Positions 1 to 6,102 are shown, counted from the stretch's first letter. The stretch is DNA of 7,513 bases from CAYUHZ01 sp964444625 (GCA_964444625.1 CAYUHZ010000043.1:1-7513), one strand, 5' to 3'. The notes: generated by a model from the sequence alone, not told the origin. Made by a program: numbers and translations.

Positions 1-1379
1 TATTCAGGAGGTTCTTCCATGCCATAACGCTCACGATTGCGGAAGCTGACGGTTTTTTCGTCAAAATTTAGTTCAATCATCCCGACCGGACCGTTTCGGT
101 GCTTAGCTACGTGGATTTGAGCCAAGAAACGTTCGCTTTCTGGTATTTCATCTGGATTATAATTTCTGTCAGCCGCTTTGCGATAAATGAACATTACTAC
201 ATCAGCATCTTGTTCAATGGATCCTGACTCGCGAAGGTGGGAAAGTTTCGGTATAGCCGGTTTTATTTGTTCTACCGCGCGCGATAGCTGGGATAGCGCT
301 AAAACCGGAATATTCAGTTCTCTGGCTATGCCTTTGAGACCTCTAGTAATTTCCGATATTTCTTGAACGCGATTGTCGCCGTATTTGCCGCGACCTTCCA
401 TTAATTGAAGATAATCAATAATTATTAAATCTAATCCTTTTTCCATTTGCAATCTCCTTGCTTTGGTGCGTATTTCCATAATACTGGCATTGGCCGAATC
501 ATCAATAAAAATTCTAGCTTCTGATAGTCTGCCCATGGCCGAATTAATATTCATAAAATCGTCGTCTTGTAATTTGCCGCGCCTCATATCCCAAAGATTT
601 ACATCTGCTTCAGAGCACAGCATGCGATCAACCAGCTGTTCCTTGCTCATTTCCAGGGAGAAAATGCCGACTGAACTTTTTGATTTAACTGCACATTGTC
701 GCGCTAAATCAAGGGCGAGCGAGGTTTTACCGACACTAGGACGGGCAGCTAGAATAATCAAATCTGATTTCTGCAAACCGGCGAGCAGATTATCCAGATC
801 ATAAAAACCAGTTGGAATACCGCGCAGTTTTCCGCTTTGTTTATGAAGTTCATCAATACGATCAAATGCTTCTAGCAGCAGATTATCAATTGGCAAAAAG
901 ACATTTTTTAAATATTTTTGTGAAACGCTAAATAATTTTTGCTCCGCTTCATCTAAGAGTTGGTCAATATCTTCTTCTTCGTGGTAGCCCATTTCGGCGA
1001 TTTCACTGGAAGCAGCAAGTAAACGCCTTAACGTAGCTTTTCTTTGGATAATATTGGCATAGTGCGTCAAATTTGATGAAGTGACAATTAAATTGGTAAG
1101 CTGAGCCAAACAGGTCCTTCCGCCGGCCTGGTCGAGCTGTCCTATTTCTTCAAGTCGGTTAGTCAGACTGATAATATCGATCGGTTCGTGCCGTGAATAC
1201 AGTTCTTTCATCACAGTGAAAATAATCCGGTGCCGATCGCTATAAAAATCATTTTCCGTGATGATGTCGGCGATTTTAATAAAAGCATCTTTATCAATTA
1301 AAACACATCCCAGAAGCGAAGTTTCCGCTTCCATGTTTTGCGGTGGCAATTTGAGGTTTTGTTCGTTGTTTTTCGCCAT
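1..1379 (-). CDS. dnaB: Replicative DNA helicase DnaB (3' end cut by window edge)
   Basis: This is the hexameric ATP-driven helicase that unwinds DNA at the replication fork and recruits primase. Reading the minus strand from ATG at 1379 gives 459 codons without a stop. An in-frame TAA lies two codons upstream, which supports this start. Residues about 10-115 are the DnaB N-terminal domain (NMEAETSLLGCVLID). The RecA-like domain starts near 185 (GIPTGFYDLDNLLAGL). Walker A is ARPSVGKTS at 212-220, Walker B is LIIIDYLQLM at 318-327, SQLSR is at 363-367, HLRESGSIEQDAD is at 381-393, and the arginine-finger region is KHRNGP at 426-431. No intein interrupts the conserved motifs. Family members have about 450-470 residues, so the protein is essentially complete. 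The last partial codon is TA-, which could be a stop or Tyr. The gene is divergent from the tRNA genes. Identification is secure. Confidence 0.97.
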   Translation of the reverse strand, partial: MAKNNEQNLKLPPQNMEAETSLLGCVLIDKDAFIKIADIITENDFYSDRHRIIFTVMKELYSRHEPIDIISLTNRLEEIGQLDQAGGRTCLAQLTNLIVTSSNLTHYANIIQRKATLRRLLAASSEIAEMGYHEEEDIDQLLDEAEQKLFSVSQKYLKNVFLPIDNLLLEAFDRIDELHKQSGKLRGIPTGFYDLDNLLAGLQKSDLIILAARPSVGKTSLALDLARQCAVKSKSSVGIFSLEMSKEQLVDRMLCSEADVNLWDMRRGKLQDDDFMNINSAMGRLSEARIFIDDSANASIMEIRTKARRLQMEKGLDLIIIDYLQLMEGRGKYGDNRVQEISEITRGLKGIARELNIPVLALSQLSRAVEQIKPAIPKLSHLRESGSIEQDADVVMFIYRKAADRNYNPDEIPESERFLAQIHVAKHRNGPVGMIELNFDEKTVSFRNRERYGMEEPPE

Positions 1380-1428
1380 AGTTTACTAATCTCATACTAC
1401 AACGGCAAAGATTTTTTCGCAAGGTTGT

Positions 1429-1450
1429 TTTTTTCCACGTTTTTTCCACT
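1429..1450 (+). repeat. Tandem pair of DnaA-box-like 9-mers upstream of dnaB
   Basis: TTTTCCACG (1431-1439) and TTTTCCACT (1442-1450) lie in the same orientation, 11 bases apart start to start, about one helical turn. Each differs from the relaxed DnaA box TTWTNCACA only in the last base. They sit in the dnaB 5' flank, so DnaA control of dnaB is possible. T-rich background makes such matches fairly easy, so this is a weak call. Confidence 0.25.
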
Positions 1451-1491
1451 GTTTTATAAGATATTGCATTTATTAGATTATTATGTTATTT

Positions 1492-1497
1492 TATAAT
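1492..1497 (+). promoter_or_regulatory. Probable -10 element for the tRNA-Lys/tRNA-Thr/mtaB unit
   Basis: A perfect TATAAT sits 45 bases upstream of the first tRNA. The -35 at proper spacing (1469-1474, TTTATT) is poor. TTGCAT at 1464-1469 is a better hexamer but 22 bases away, too far for a normal promoter. Transcription would start near 1504. The surrounding 1380-1542 stretch is A/T-rich and holds no gene. No convincing minus-strand promoter for dnaB stands out in it. Confidence 0.4.
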
Positions 1498-1542
1498 TGT
1501 TGCCAGTAAAGGCGTTTTTTGTTTGCCAAAATTGGCTGTTCT

Positions 1543-1618
1543 GCGCCGTTAGCTCAGTTGGTAGAGCAACTGCCTTTTAAGCAGAAGGTCACTGGTTCGA
1601 ATCCAGTACGGCGTACCA
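1543..1618 (+). tRNA. tRNA-Lys (anticodon TTT)
   Basis: A full cloverleaf of 76 bases with encoded CCA. The acceptor stem is GCGCCGT with ACGGCGT, so the first pair is G-U. The D stem is GCTC/GAGC, the anticodon loop is CTTTTAA with TTT at 1576-1578, and the T stem is ACTGG/CCAGT around TTCGAAT. The discriminator is A. The top anticodon-stem pair (1569/1585) is an A-A mismatch, and the other four pairs are intact. U36 followed by A37 is the context for t6A and ms2t6A, which fits the downstream mtaB. Confidence 0.96.
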
Positions 1619-1685
1619 TTAAAACAGTTATAATTAAAAGTATTTAAGATGTTAAATGTCTGCCGTTGTTGTATTTAAACTCTTA

Positions 1686-1760
1686 GCCACCCTAGCTCAG
1701 CGGTAGAGCAACGGTTTTGTAAACCGTAGGTCGTCGGTTCAAGCCCGACGGGTGGCTCCA
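1686..1760 (+). tRNA. tRNA-Thr (anticodon TGT)
   Basis: A full cloverleaf of 75 bases with encoded CCA. The acceptor stem GCCACCC/GGGTGGC pairs fully, the D stem is GCTC/GAGC, and the anticodon stem ACGGT/ACCGT holds loop TTTGTAA with TGT at 1718-1720. The T stem is GTCGG/CCGAC around TTCAAGC. The discriminator is T. It follows tRNA-Lys after 67 A/T-rich bases with no terminator seen, so co-transcription and processing from one precursor is likely. A37 after U36 makes it a t6A substrate. Confidence 0.96.
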
Positions 1761-1810
1761 GAAATTATCTATTTTTGCCGCGTCGAACTTGGTGTGGTTT
1801 TTTTAAACTA

Positions 1811-3064
1811 ATGTCGCTTAGTTTTAAAACATATACTCTTGGTTGCAAAGTTAATCAGTACGACTCTAATCGAATAGAGGATGATTTGAAATCGCTTGGA
1901 TTGGTTAAAGCTGTTGACCAGGCGCAATTAGCGATAATAAATAGTTGCGCCGTTACTAACAATGCAACTAAAAAAAGCCTTTTAGCAATCAAGCGCGCTA
2001 AGAAAGAATGTCCCGGAGCAAAGATAGTTCTCTTGGGTTGCTGGCCCAAAATATCAAGCTTGAATCCTGATAAATTGGGCGTAAATTTGATTTTGCACAA
2101 CAAAGAGGCATCTGATATTCTATCTGGTTTGAAAATTAATAACTCCAAGCGGAAAAATCATCTACAGCCGGCTAGAAAAACGGGGCGATCTCGCTATTTT
2201 TTAAAAATAGAAGATGGTTGCGAGCAATACTGCTCTTATTGTATTATTCCTTATGCTCGCGGACCGGTAGTCAGTCGGAGTGAAAAAGAAATATTAGATG
2301 AGATAAGACAGGCTACGGCTCTTGGGTATAAAGAAATAATTCTTTCCGGCATTCACCTTGGTTTGTATGGACGGGGCGCTAATGATAAGAAAAATAGTTT
2401 AACAGGATTAATCAGCCGAGCAGTAAAAATTGAAGGTTTGGGGCGAATTAGACTAAGCTCGATTGAGATTACGGAAATTAACAAGAAGCTGATCAAGCTA
2501 ATAACCCAAAACACTAATTTGTGCCGACATTTGCACATTCCGTTGCAATCAGGCAGTGATAAAATTTTGAAGTTGATGAGGCGCCCTTATGATACGAATT
2601 ATTTCGAGCAGAAAATAAATTTCATCAAGCAAGCCATGCCTAATATCGCTCTTACAACCGATGTGATCGTCGGTTTTCCGGGAGAAACAGAGCGGGATTA
2701 TCAAGCTACAATTTCTTTTATTAAAAAAATTGGTTTTAGCCGTTTGCACGTCTTTCCTTATTCAGCCCACGAAAAAACTCCTGCAGCTAAATTTGCCGAT
2801 CAAGTCGAAGAAAAGATAAAACAAATTAGGGCTGCTAAACTGCGCATTATCAGCCAAAAACTGGAAGCGCTTTATGTCAGACAGTTTAAGAACAAAACAT
2901 TAGAGGTGGTAATAGAAAGGGAAGGAGAGTCAAAATTAATAGGAAAAACAGAATTTTATTTTGATTTTACTCTGAAAAAAAACCCCAATAAACAAATTCA
3001 TCCAGGAAATCTGATTTTAGTTAAATTTAGGCGATATAAAGGATATGAAACGAATTTAATATGA
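1811..3064 (+). CDS. mtaB: tRNA N6-threonylcarbamoyladenosine methylthiotransferase MtaB
   Basis: This radical SAM enzyme converts t6A37 to ms2t6A37 in tRNAs reading ANN codons, tRNA-Lys(UUU) being the classic substrate. The 417-residue protein has the N-terminal methylthiotransferase domain with cluster cysteines C12 (TLGCKVNQYDS), C46 (NSCAVT) and C77 (LLGCWPK). The radical SAM motif C137-x3-C141-x2-C144 lies in GCEQYCSYCIIPYARG. Later landmarks are LHIPLQSGSD at 241-250 and DVIVGFPGETERDY at 284-297. The C-terminus (about 355-417) fits a TRAM RNA-binding domain. TLGCKVNQ separates it from MiaB (GCQMN) and RimO (GCPKN). I chose ATG at 1811 because the family begins just before TLGC. A TTG at 1775 would add 12 unrelated residues. 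No Shine-Dalgarno is visible. It lies 50 bases after tRNA-Thr with no terminator between, so it may share the tRNA transcript. Confidence 0.93.
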   Translation: MSLSFKTYTLGCKVNQYDSNRIEDDLKSLGLVKAVDQAQLAIINSCAVTNNATKKSLLAIKRAKKECPGAKIVLLGCWPKISSLNPDKLGVNLILHNKEASDILSGLKINNSKRKNHLQPARKTGRSRYFLKIEDGCEQYCSYCIIPYARGPVVSRSEKEILDEIRQATALGYKEIILSGIHLGLYGRGANDKKNSLTGLISRAVKIEGLGRIRLSSIEITEINKKLIKLITQNTNLCRHLHIPLQSGSDKILKLMRRPYDTNYFEQKINFIKQAMPNIALTTDVIVGFPGETERDYQATISFIKKIGFSRLHVFPYSAHEKTPAAKFADQVEEKIKQIRAAKLRIISQKLEALYVRQFKNKTLEVVIEREGESKLIGKTEFYFDFTLKKNPNKQIHPGNLILVKFRRYKGYETNLI

Positions 3065-3067
3065 TTA

Positions 3068-3107
3068 AATTGCGAAGTTAATTTAATAAAAAGAATCTCT
3101 CGCAATT
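3068..3107 (+). other. 8-bp inverted repeat just after mtaB
   Basis: AATTGCGA (3068-3075) and TCGCAATT (3100-3107) are perfect complements around a 24-base A/T-rich loop, starting 4 bases after the mtaB stop. No T-run follows directly. It could stabilise the mtaB mRNA 3' end or be a weak terminator together with the T-rich stretch at 3122-3130. The long loop makes this a low-confidence call. Confidence 0.25.
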
Positions 3108-3114
3108 CTACTGA

Positions 3115-3440
3115 GGTGTAGTTCTTTTTTAGCTTTATTTACCGCGTTTGGCACAGATATCGCTTTTTTTAGAAGATATGTAGAACTTCCAATTAATCAT
3201 GAATTTTTTAGTTATGCCGATGTTTTTCTTTCAGTCACATTATTTTTGCTGAATAATTTACCGTCAGTTTGCATCTTTCATAACTAGGATTGATCCTTTG
3301 TCATATGTCGTTGACGGTTGAAGAACTGTTTTGATAGGCGCCGTCATTTCGGCTTGTTTTATGATTTAGTAGTTTTAACTGCCATTACCGCCGTGCCGGT
3401 GTCAATCAGTAGCTATTTATTCTCAAAAATAGAGGCTTGA
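3115..3440 (+). pseudogene. Decayed C-terminal remnant of an ABC-2 type transporter permease
   Basis: No intact ORF fills 3065-3457, but two plus-strand frames together spell the end of an ABC-2 (DrrB/NodJ-like) permease. Frame A reads FLALFTAFGTDIAFF (3126-3170). The other frame reads LEDM-stop-NFQLIMNFLVMPMFF (3169-3231). Frame A resumes with LSVTLFLLNNLPSVCIF (3228-3278). The other frame gives ITRIDPLSYVVDG-stop-RTVLIGA (3280-3342). Frame A ends with HFGLFYDLVVLTAI up to SKIEA and TGA at 3438-3440. The order matches the family pattern: a transmembrane segment, a (Q)LIMNFLVMPMFFLSG-type helix, a PLNNLP loop, then the hallmark I-xR-I-(D/N)-PL-(S/T)-Y-x-VD-(A/G)-LR, and a last helix. About 105 of some 250 residues remain. 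The N-terminal part and any partner ATPase gene are missing. At least four frame changes and two stops (TAG 3181, TGA 3319) indicate true decay rather than one sequencing error. Family assignment is from recalled motifs. Confidence 0.72.
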
Positions 3441-3457
3441 TATTTAACACCTAAAAT

Positions 3458-3895
3458 ATGAAAATTTTATTATTAAAAGATGTTTCGGGCTTGGGCCGTA
3501 AAGGAGAAGTCAAAGAGGTGAAAGAAGGTTACGCCCAAAACCATCTATTGCCGAAAGGCTTGGGCGAATTTTTAAATAAGCATGGCTTAAAATTGGCTCA
3601 GGATCAGCAACGTAAATTAGCCCGCGTGCAGAATGAAAAAATAAAAAATAAATGTAAAATCATCAGTAAGATAAATTGCCAAGTTTTTACATATCAGGCT
3701 AAGGCTGACGACAAGGGGGGCCTCTATTCAAAGTTTGATCAAAAAGCTTTGTCCTTATTTTTAGCGAATCAAGGGTATGATATTAATCCTTCAGAGATTG
3801 ATCTGACAGAGCCAATAAAAAAAATAGGTGAATATCAAGTTGGCGTAAAGATCTCTGGACAAGCAGCTGATATTAAAATTATTTTAATCAGATAG
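3458..3895 (+). CDS. rplI: Large ribosomal subunit protein bL9
   Basis: bL9 binds 23S rRNA near the L1 stalk base and reaches across the ribosome surface, where it helps limit frameshifting. The 145-residue protein is close to the usual 148-150. Residues 1-40 carry the N-terminal RNA-binding domain with the signature GLGRKGEVKEV-KEGYAQNHLLPKG (12-35). About 41-75 is the charged connecting helix (QDQQRKLARVQNEKIKNKCK), and about 76-145 is the C-terminal domain (KADDKGGLYSKF). ATG at 3458 gives the canonical MKILLLKDV start, and no Shine-Dalgarno precedes it. It is 17 bases after the ABC-2 remnant and 10 bases before pyrG, with which it probably forms an operon. Its usual partners rpsF and rpsR are not adjacent. 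Some Patescibacteria lineages lack bL9, so its presence is mildly informative about placement. Confidence 0.95.
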   Translation: MKILLLKDVSGLGRKGEVKEVKEGYAQNHLLPKGLGEFLNKHGLKLAQDQQRKLARVQNEKIKNKCKIISKINCQVFTYQAKADDKGGLYSKFDQKALSLFLANQGYDINPSEIDLTEPIKKIGEYQVGVKISGQAADIKIILIR

Positions 3896-3905
3896 TTAAA
3901 AAATT

Positions 3906-5558
3906 ATGGTTAAGCGAAAAATCAAAGATACCAAGTATATTTTTGTGGTTGGCGGGGTAATGTCCGGAGTTGGCAAGGGAATCACTACCGCTTCAATTGG
4001 CCGCATACTTCAGTCTAAGGGTTTTAGCGTAAGCGCCATTAAAATAGACCCCTATATCAATGTTGATGCTGGAACTATGAATCCGGTTGAGCACGGCGAA
4101 GTGTTTGTTACCGAGGATGGCGACGAAACCGATCAGGATGTCGGTAATTATGAAAGATTTTTAGGCCGAAATATTTCGCGTGATAATTATATGACCACTG
4201 GTCGGGTTTATCAAAGCGTGATAAACCGCGAGCGCAATCTCGGCTATAAAGGAAAATGCGTTCAAGTGGTTCCTGATATTCCGAACGAGGTGATTAGCAG
4301 GATAAAAAAAGCCAGCGCAAATGATCAAGCCGAGATTATGATTATTGAAATCGGCGGTACGGTTGGCGAATATGAAAATCTGCTTTTTTTGGAAGCTGCT
4401 CGCATGATGCATCTGTCAGAACCAGAGAGTGTTCAATTTATCATGGTTTCTTATTTGCCATTACCTTCAAAAATAGGTGAAATGAAAACCAAGCCAACCC
4501 AGCACGCAGTACGGGCTCTTAATTCCGCCGGGATCCAACCGGATTTTATTATCGCTCGTTCGGTAGCGCCGATTGATCAACCGCGGCGCCGAAAAATTGC
4601 TATTTTTTGCAATATTCAAGAGGGCGATGTAATCAGTGCGCCCGATATTGATTCCATATATGAAGTGCCGATAAATTTTGAAAAAGATAATTTTGGAGAC
4701 AGAATTTTGGATAAATTTAACTTAAAAAAAGGAAAAAAAAATCTAGTTGATTGGCGGCGGATGATGCAAAAAATTAAAAATTCAAAAAAAACAATAGATA
4801 TCGGCGTTGTTGGGAAGTATTTTTCCACAGGTGATTTTTGTTTGACCGATTCTTATATTTCGGTGATAGAAGCGATCAAACATGCTGGCGTGGTTATTAG
4901 CTGTCGACCGATTTTACATTGGATAAATGCCGAAGACGTAGAGCTCCGAGGAACAAAGCTCTTGCGCAAATATGACGGAATTATCGTCCCCCAAGGTTGG
5001 GGATCGCGCGGCTCCGAGGGCAAGATCAAAGCTATCAAATATTGCCGCGAAAAGAAAGTGCCTTATTTCGGACTTTGTTTTGGCATGCAGATGGCAGTAG
5101 TTGAGTTTGCTCGCCATGTGCTTGGGTTATCAGAAGCTAACAGTGAAGAGGTAAACCCCAAGACATCGCATCCGGTTATTCATATTATGCCGGAGCAAAA
5201 AGCATTATTGGAAAAAAATCAGTATGGCGGCACAATTAGGCTTGGCGGCTGGCCCTGCTTGATAATGCCCGGCACTCATTTCGCCAGATGCTATCAGAAA
5301 AAGTTTGGCAAGAAGAAAATTATTTCCGAGAGACATCGGCATCGATATGAATTTAACAATGATTACCGTCAACAGCTTGAACAAGCAGGGTTGAAAATAG
5401 CCGGAACAACGCCTGACGGAAAGATGGTTGAGGCGGTGGAAATTGCTAATCATCCCTTTTTTATCGGCACACAATTTCACCCCGAGTATATTTCTCGTCC
5501 GCTTGATCCCCATCCCTTGTTCGTTGAGTTCGTCAGAGTTTGTTTGCGTCAGAAATAA
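3906..5558 (+). CDS. pyrG: CTP synthase (glutamine-hydrolysing)
   Basis: This cytosolic enzyme makes CTP from UTP, ATP and glutamine, the last step of de novo pyrimidine nucleotide synthesis. The 550 residues match the family (E. coli 545). The synthetase domain, about 9-285, has the P-loop GGVMSGVGKGI (16-26), KIDPYINVDAGTMNP (46-60), EIGGTVGEYEN (148-158) and the UTP-site KTKPTQH (194-200). The class I glutamine amidotransferase domain, about 297-548, has nucleophile C391 in FGLCFGMQ, H525/E527 in QFHPEY, GGTIRLG (441-447) and RHRHRYEFNN (476-485). The catalytic residues look intact. Departures from common sequences are PQGWGSRG (362-369) for the oxyanion-loop PGGFGxRG, GDETDQDVGNYERF (72-85) for GAETDLDLGHYERF, and about five extra residues in KYFSTGDFCLTDSY. 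It follows rplI by 10 bases without a Shine-Dalgarno and ends at a strong terminator. Confidence 0.96.
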   Translation: MVKRKIKDTKYIFVVGGVMSGVGKGITTASIGRILQSKGFSVSAIKIDPYINVDAGTMNPVEHGEVFVTEDGDETDQDVGNYERFLGRNISRDNYMTTGRVYQSVINRERNLGYKGKCVQVVPDIPNEVISRIKKASANDQAEIMIIEIGGTVGEYENLLFLEAARMMHLSEPESVQFIMVSYLPLPSKIGEMKTKPTQHAVRALNSAGIQPDFIIARSVAPIDQPRRRKIAIFCNIQEGDVISAPDIDSIYEVPINFEKDNFGDRILDKFNLKKGKKNLVDWRRMMQKIKNSKKTIDIGVVGKYFSTGDFCLTDSYISVIEAIKHAGVVISCRPILHWINAEDVELRGTKLLRKYDGIIVPQGWGSRGSEGKIKAIKYCREKKVPYFGLCFGMQMAVVEFARHVLGLSEANSEEVNPKTSHPVIHIMPEQKALLEKNQYGGTIRLGGWPCLIMPGTHFARCYQKKFGKKKIISERHRHRYEFNNDYRQQLEQAGLKIAGTTPDGKMVEAVEIANHPFFIGTQFHPEYISRPLDPHPLFVEFVRVCLRQK

Positions 5559-5611
5559 TTTTATAAAAATAAAAAACGGAATATTAGTTCCGTTTTTTAT
5601 TTTTATAAAAT
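5558..5611. terminator. Bidirectional intrinsic terminator shared by pyrG and rpmA
   Basis: A perfect 24-bp inverted repeat (5558-5581 with 5588-5611) encloses a 6-base loop (5582-5587). The core is ACGGAA/TTCCGT flanked by A and T runs, so on either strand the stem is followed by or contains a U tract (TTTTTTATTTTT on plus). It starts on the last base of the pyrG stop and covers the rpmA stop and final codons. It can therefore end both convergent transcripts. Confidence 0.9.
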
Positions 5612-5890
5612 ATTATTTGATCGAACGTTAACTATTTTGGTTGCCACCAGCTTACCGGTGTATTTTTTTGTTTTTTTTGTGGTGTATTTCACCAAGCCTT
5701 CGGCTGAAGCGAATAGAGTATGGTCTTTTCCGACTCCGACATTTTCCCCGGCGTGATATTTAGTGCCGCGCTGTCTAATGATAATAGCGCCGATTTTAGC
5801 GCTTGAACCGTCTTGAAGTTTTACTCCCAGACGTTTGCTTTGTGAATCACGGCCAAGCGCTGTTGAGCCGCCCGCTTTTTTATGAGCCAT
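5603..5890 (-). CDS. rpmA: Large ribosomal subunit protein bL27
   Basis: bL27 sits at the peptidyl-transferase centre of the 50S subunit, where its N-terminus contacts the tRNA acceptor ends. The 95-residue protein opens with the canonical MAHKKAGGST and continues GRDSQSKRLGVK (13-24), GAIIIRQRGTKYHAG (34-48) and NVGVGKDHTLFASAEG (50-65). The start needs no extension, so it lacks the cleavable N-terminal leader typical of Firmicutes bL27. The C-terminus is about 10 residues longer than in E. coli. Usually rpmA follows rplU (bL21), but here no rplU lies upstream and the gene has its own promoter (6015-5987) and a roughly 90-base leader. The stop lies within the shared terminator stem. No Shine-Dalgarno is seen. 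Identification is secure. Confidence 0.97.
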   Translation of the reverse strand: MAHKKAGGSTALGRDSQSKRLGVKLQDGSSAKIGAIIIRQRGTKYHAGENVGVGKDHTLFASAEGLVKYTTKKTKKYTGKLVATKIVNVRSNNIL

Positions 5891-5964
5891 ATGACATTTT
5901 TAACAATAAACAATTAACAATGAATTTGCTAGATTGTGATGTTAGTTTTTTAAATAAATAAAAA

Positions 5965-5980
5965 GGTGGCTATCGCCAAC
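5965..5980 (-). promoter_or_regulatory. Small hairpin plus U-run at the 5' end of the rpmA leader
   Basis: On the minus strand GTTGGCGATAGCCACC folds as TGGC/GCCA around GATA, with a further G-C pair beyond one mismatch. TTTTTATTTATTT follows directly. It falls at or very near the predicted rpmA transcript start. It resembles a weak intrinsic terminator and could be a 5' protective stem or an attenuator. The stem is short, so the function is uncertain. Confidence 0.3.
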
Positions 5981-5986
5981 TGTTAT

Positions 5987-6015
5987 AATATATCAAGGAT
6001 TAAAAAAAATGTCAA
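5987..6015 (-). promoter_or_regulatory. sigma70-type promoter for rpmA
   Basis: On the minus strand a perfect -35 TTGACA (6015-6010) is followed after exactly 17 bases by -10 TATATT (5992-5987). The expected start near 5980 gives a leader of about 90 bases. It is the only strong minus-strand promoter upstream of rpmA. Confidence 0.8.
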
Positions 6016-6059
6016 TTTGTTGTATTAGCCCCATTTGTATTAGTACGCAAAAATTGACA
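6010..6059. repeat. Inverted repeat holding the two divergent -35 boxes, with an inner direct repeat
   Basis: TGTCAATTT (6010-6018) and AAATTGACA (6051-6059) are perfect 9-bp complements, each carrying the -35 of one divergent promoter. Between them TTGTATTAG occurs twice (6020-6028 and 6035-6043), 15 bases apart. The symmetry partly follows from both -35 boxes being perfect and sharing the AAA flank. The inner direct repeat is not explained by that and is a candidate operator. Confidence 0.5.
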
Positions 6060-6081
6060 CCAAAAATAAATATGATATTAT
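6054..6081 (+). promoter_or_regulatory. sigma70-type promoter with extended -10 for the Rrf2/L,D-transpeptidase operon
   Basis: A perfect -35 TTGACA (6054-6059) is followed after 16 bases by TATTAT (6076-6081). TGA directly precedes it, giving an extended -10 (TGn). Transcription should begin near 6088, leaving a leader of only about 23 bases before the ATG at 6111 and no Shine-Dalgarno. Confidence 0.8.
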
Positions 6082-6092
6082 ATAAATACCTC

Positions 6093-6102
6093 CTAATTTA
6101 GT
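6093..6102 (+). promoter_or_regulatory. Possible Rrf2-type operator at the promoter start site
   Basis: CTAATTTAGT lies between the -10 and the Rrf2 start codon. It is a dyad (CTAA-T-TTAG) and matches the central CTRWWWYAGT of the IscR type 1 site, but the outer half-sites do not match. Its place would suit autorepression of the operon. With only the core matching in A/T-rich DNA, this is tentative. Confidence 0.25.

Noticed and set aside
463..804. 113-codon plus-strand ORF inside the dnaB region
   Set aside because: It lies antisense to the conserved helicase core of dnaB (Walker B region) and has no recognisable domain or promoter.
1..1379. Possible intein in dnaB
   Set aside because: Motifs around Walker A, Walker B and SQLSR are continuous and spaced as in intein-free DnaB.
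1619..1685. TATAAT at 1629-1634 as a separate promoter for tRNA-Thr
   Set aside because: The -35 position falls inside tRNA-Lys with no matching hexamer. Co-transcription from upstream is simpler.
1775..1810. Upstream TTG start adding 12 residues to MtaB
   Set aside because: The family begins just before TLGCKVNQ. The extra residues (MPRRTWCGFFKL) have no counterpart, and ATG 1811 gives the normal N-terminus.
4821..4829. Perfect TTTTCCACA DnaA-box variant
   Set aside because: It lies inside pyrG coding sequence (F-S-T-G segment), is a single copy there, and has no origin-like context.
5205..5513. 102-codon minus-strand ORF opposite pyrG
   Set aside because: It is antisense to conserved amidotransferase sequence, with no domain and no promoter.
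5428..5631. 67-codon plus-strand ORF across the pyrG end
   Set aside because: It overlaps the conserved QFHPEY end of pyrG in another frame and runs through the terminator.
6088..6094. ACCTCCT, identical to the 16S anti-Shine-Dalgarno, in the Rrf2 leader
   Set aside because: Read on the minus strand it would be a perfect Shine-Dalgarno, but no minus-strand start codon follows at a useful distance. It is most likely chance.
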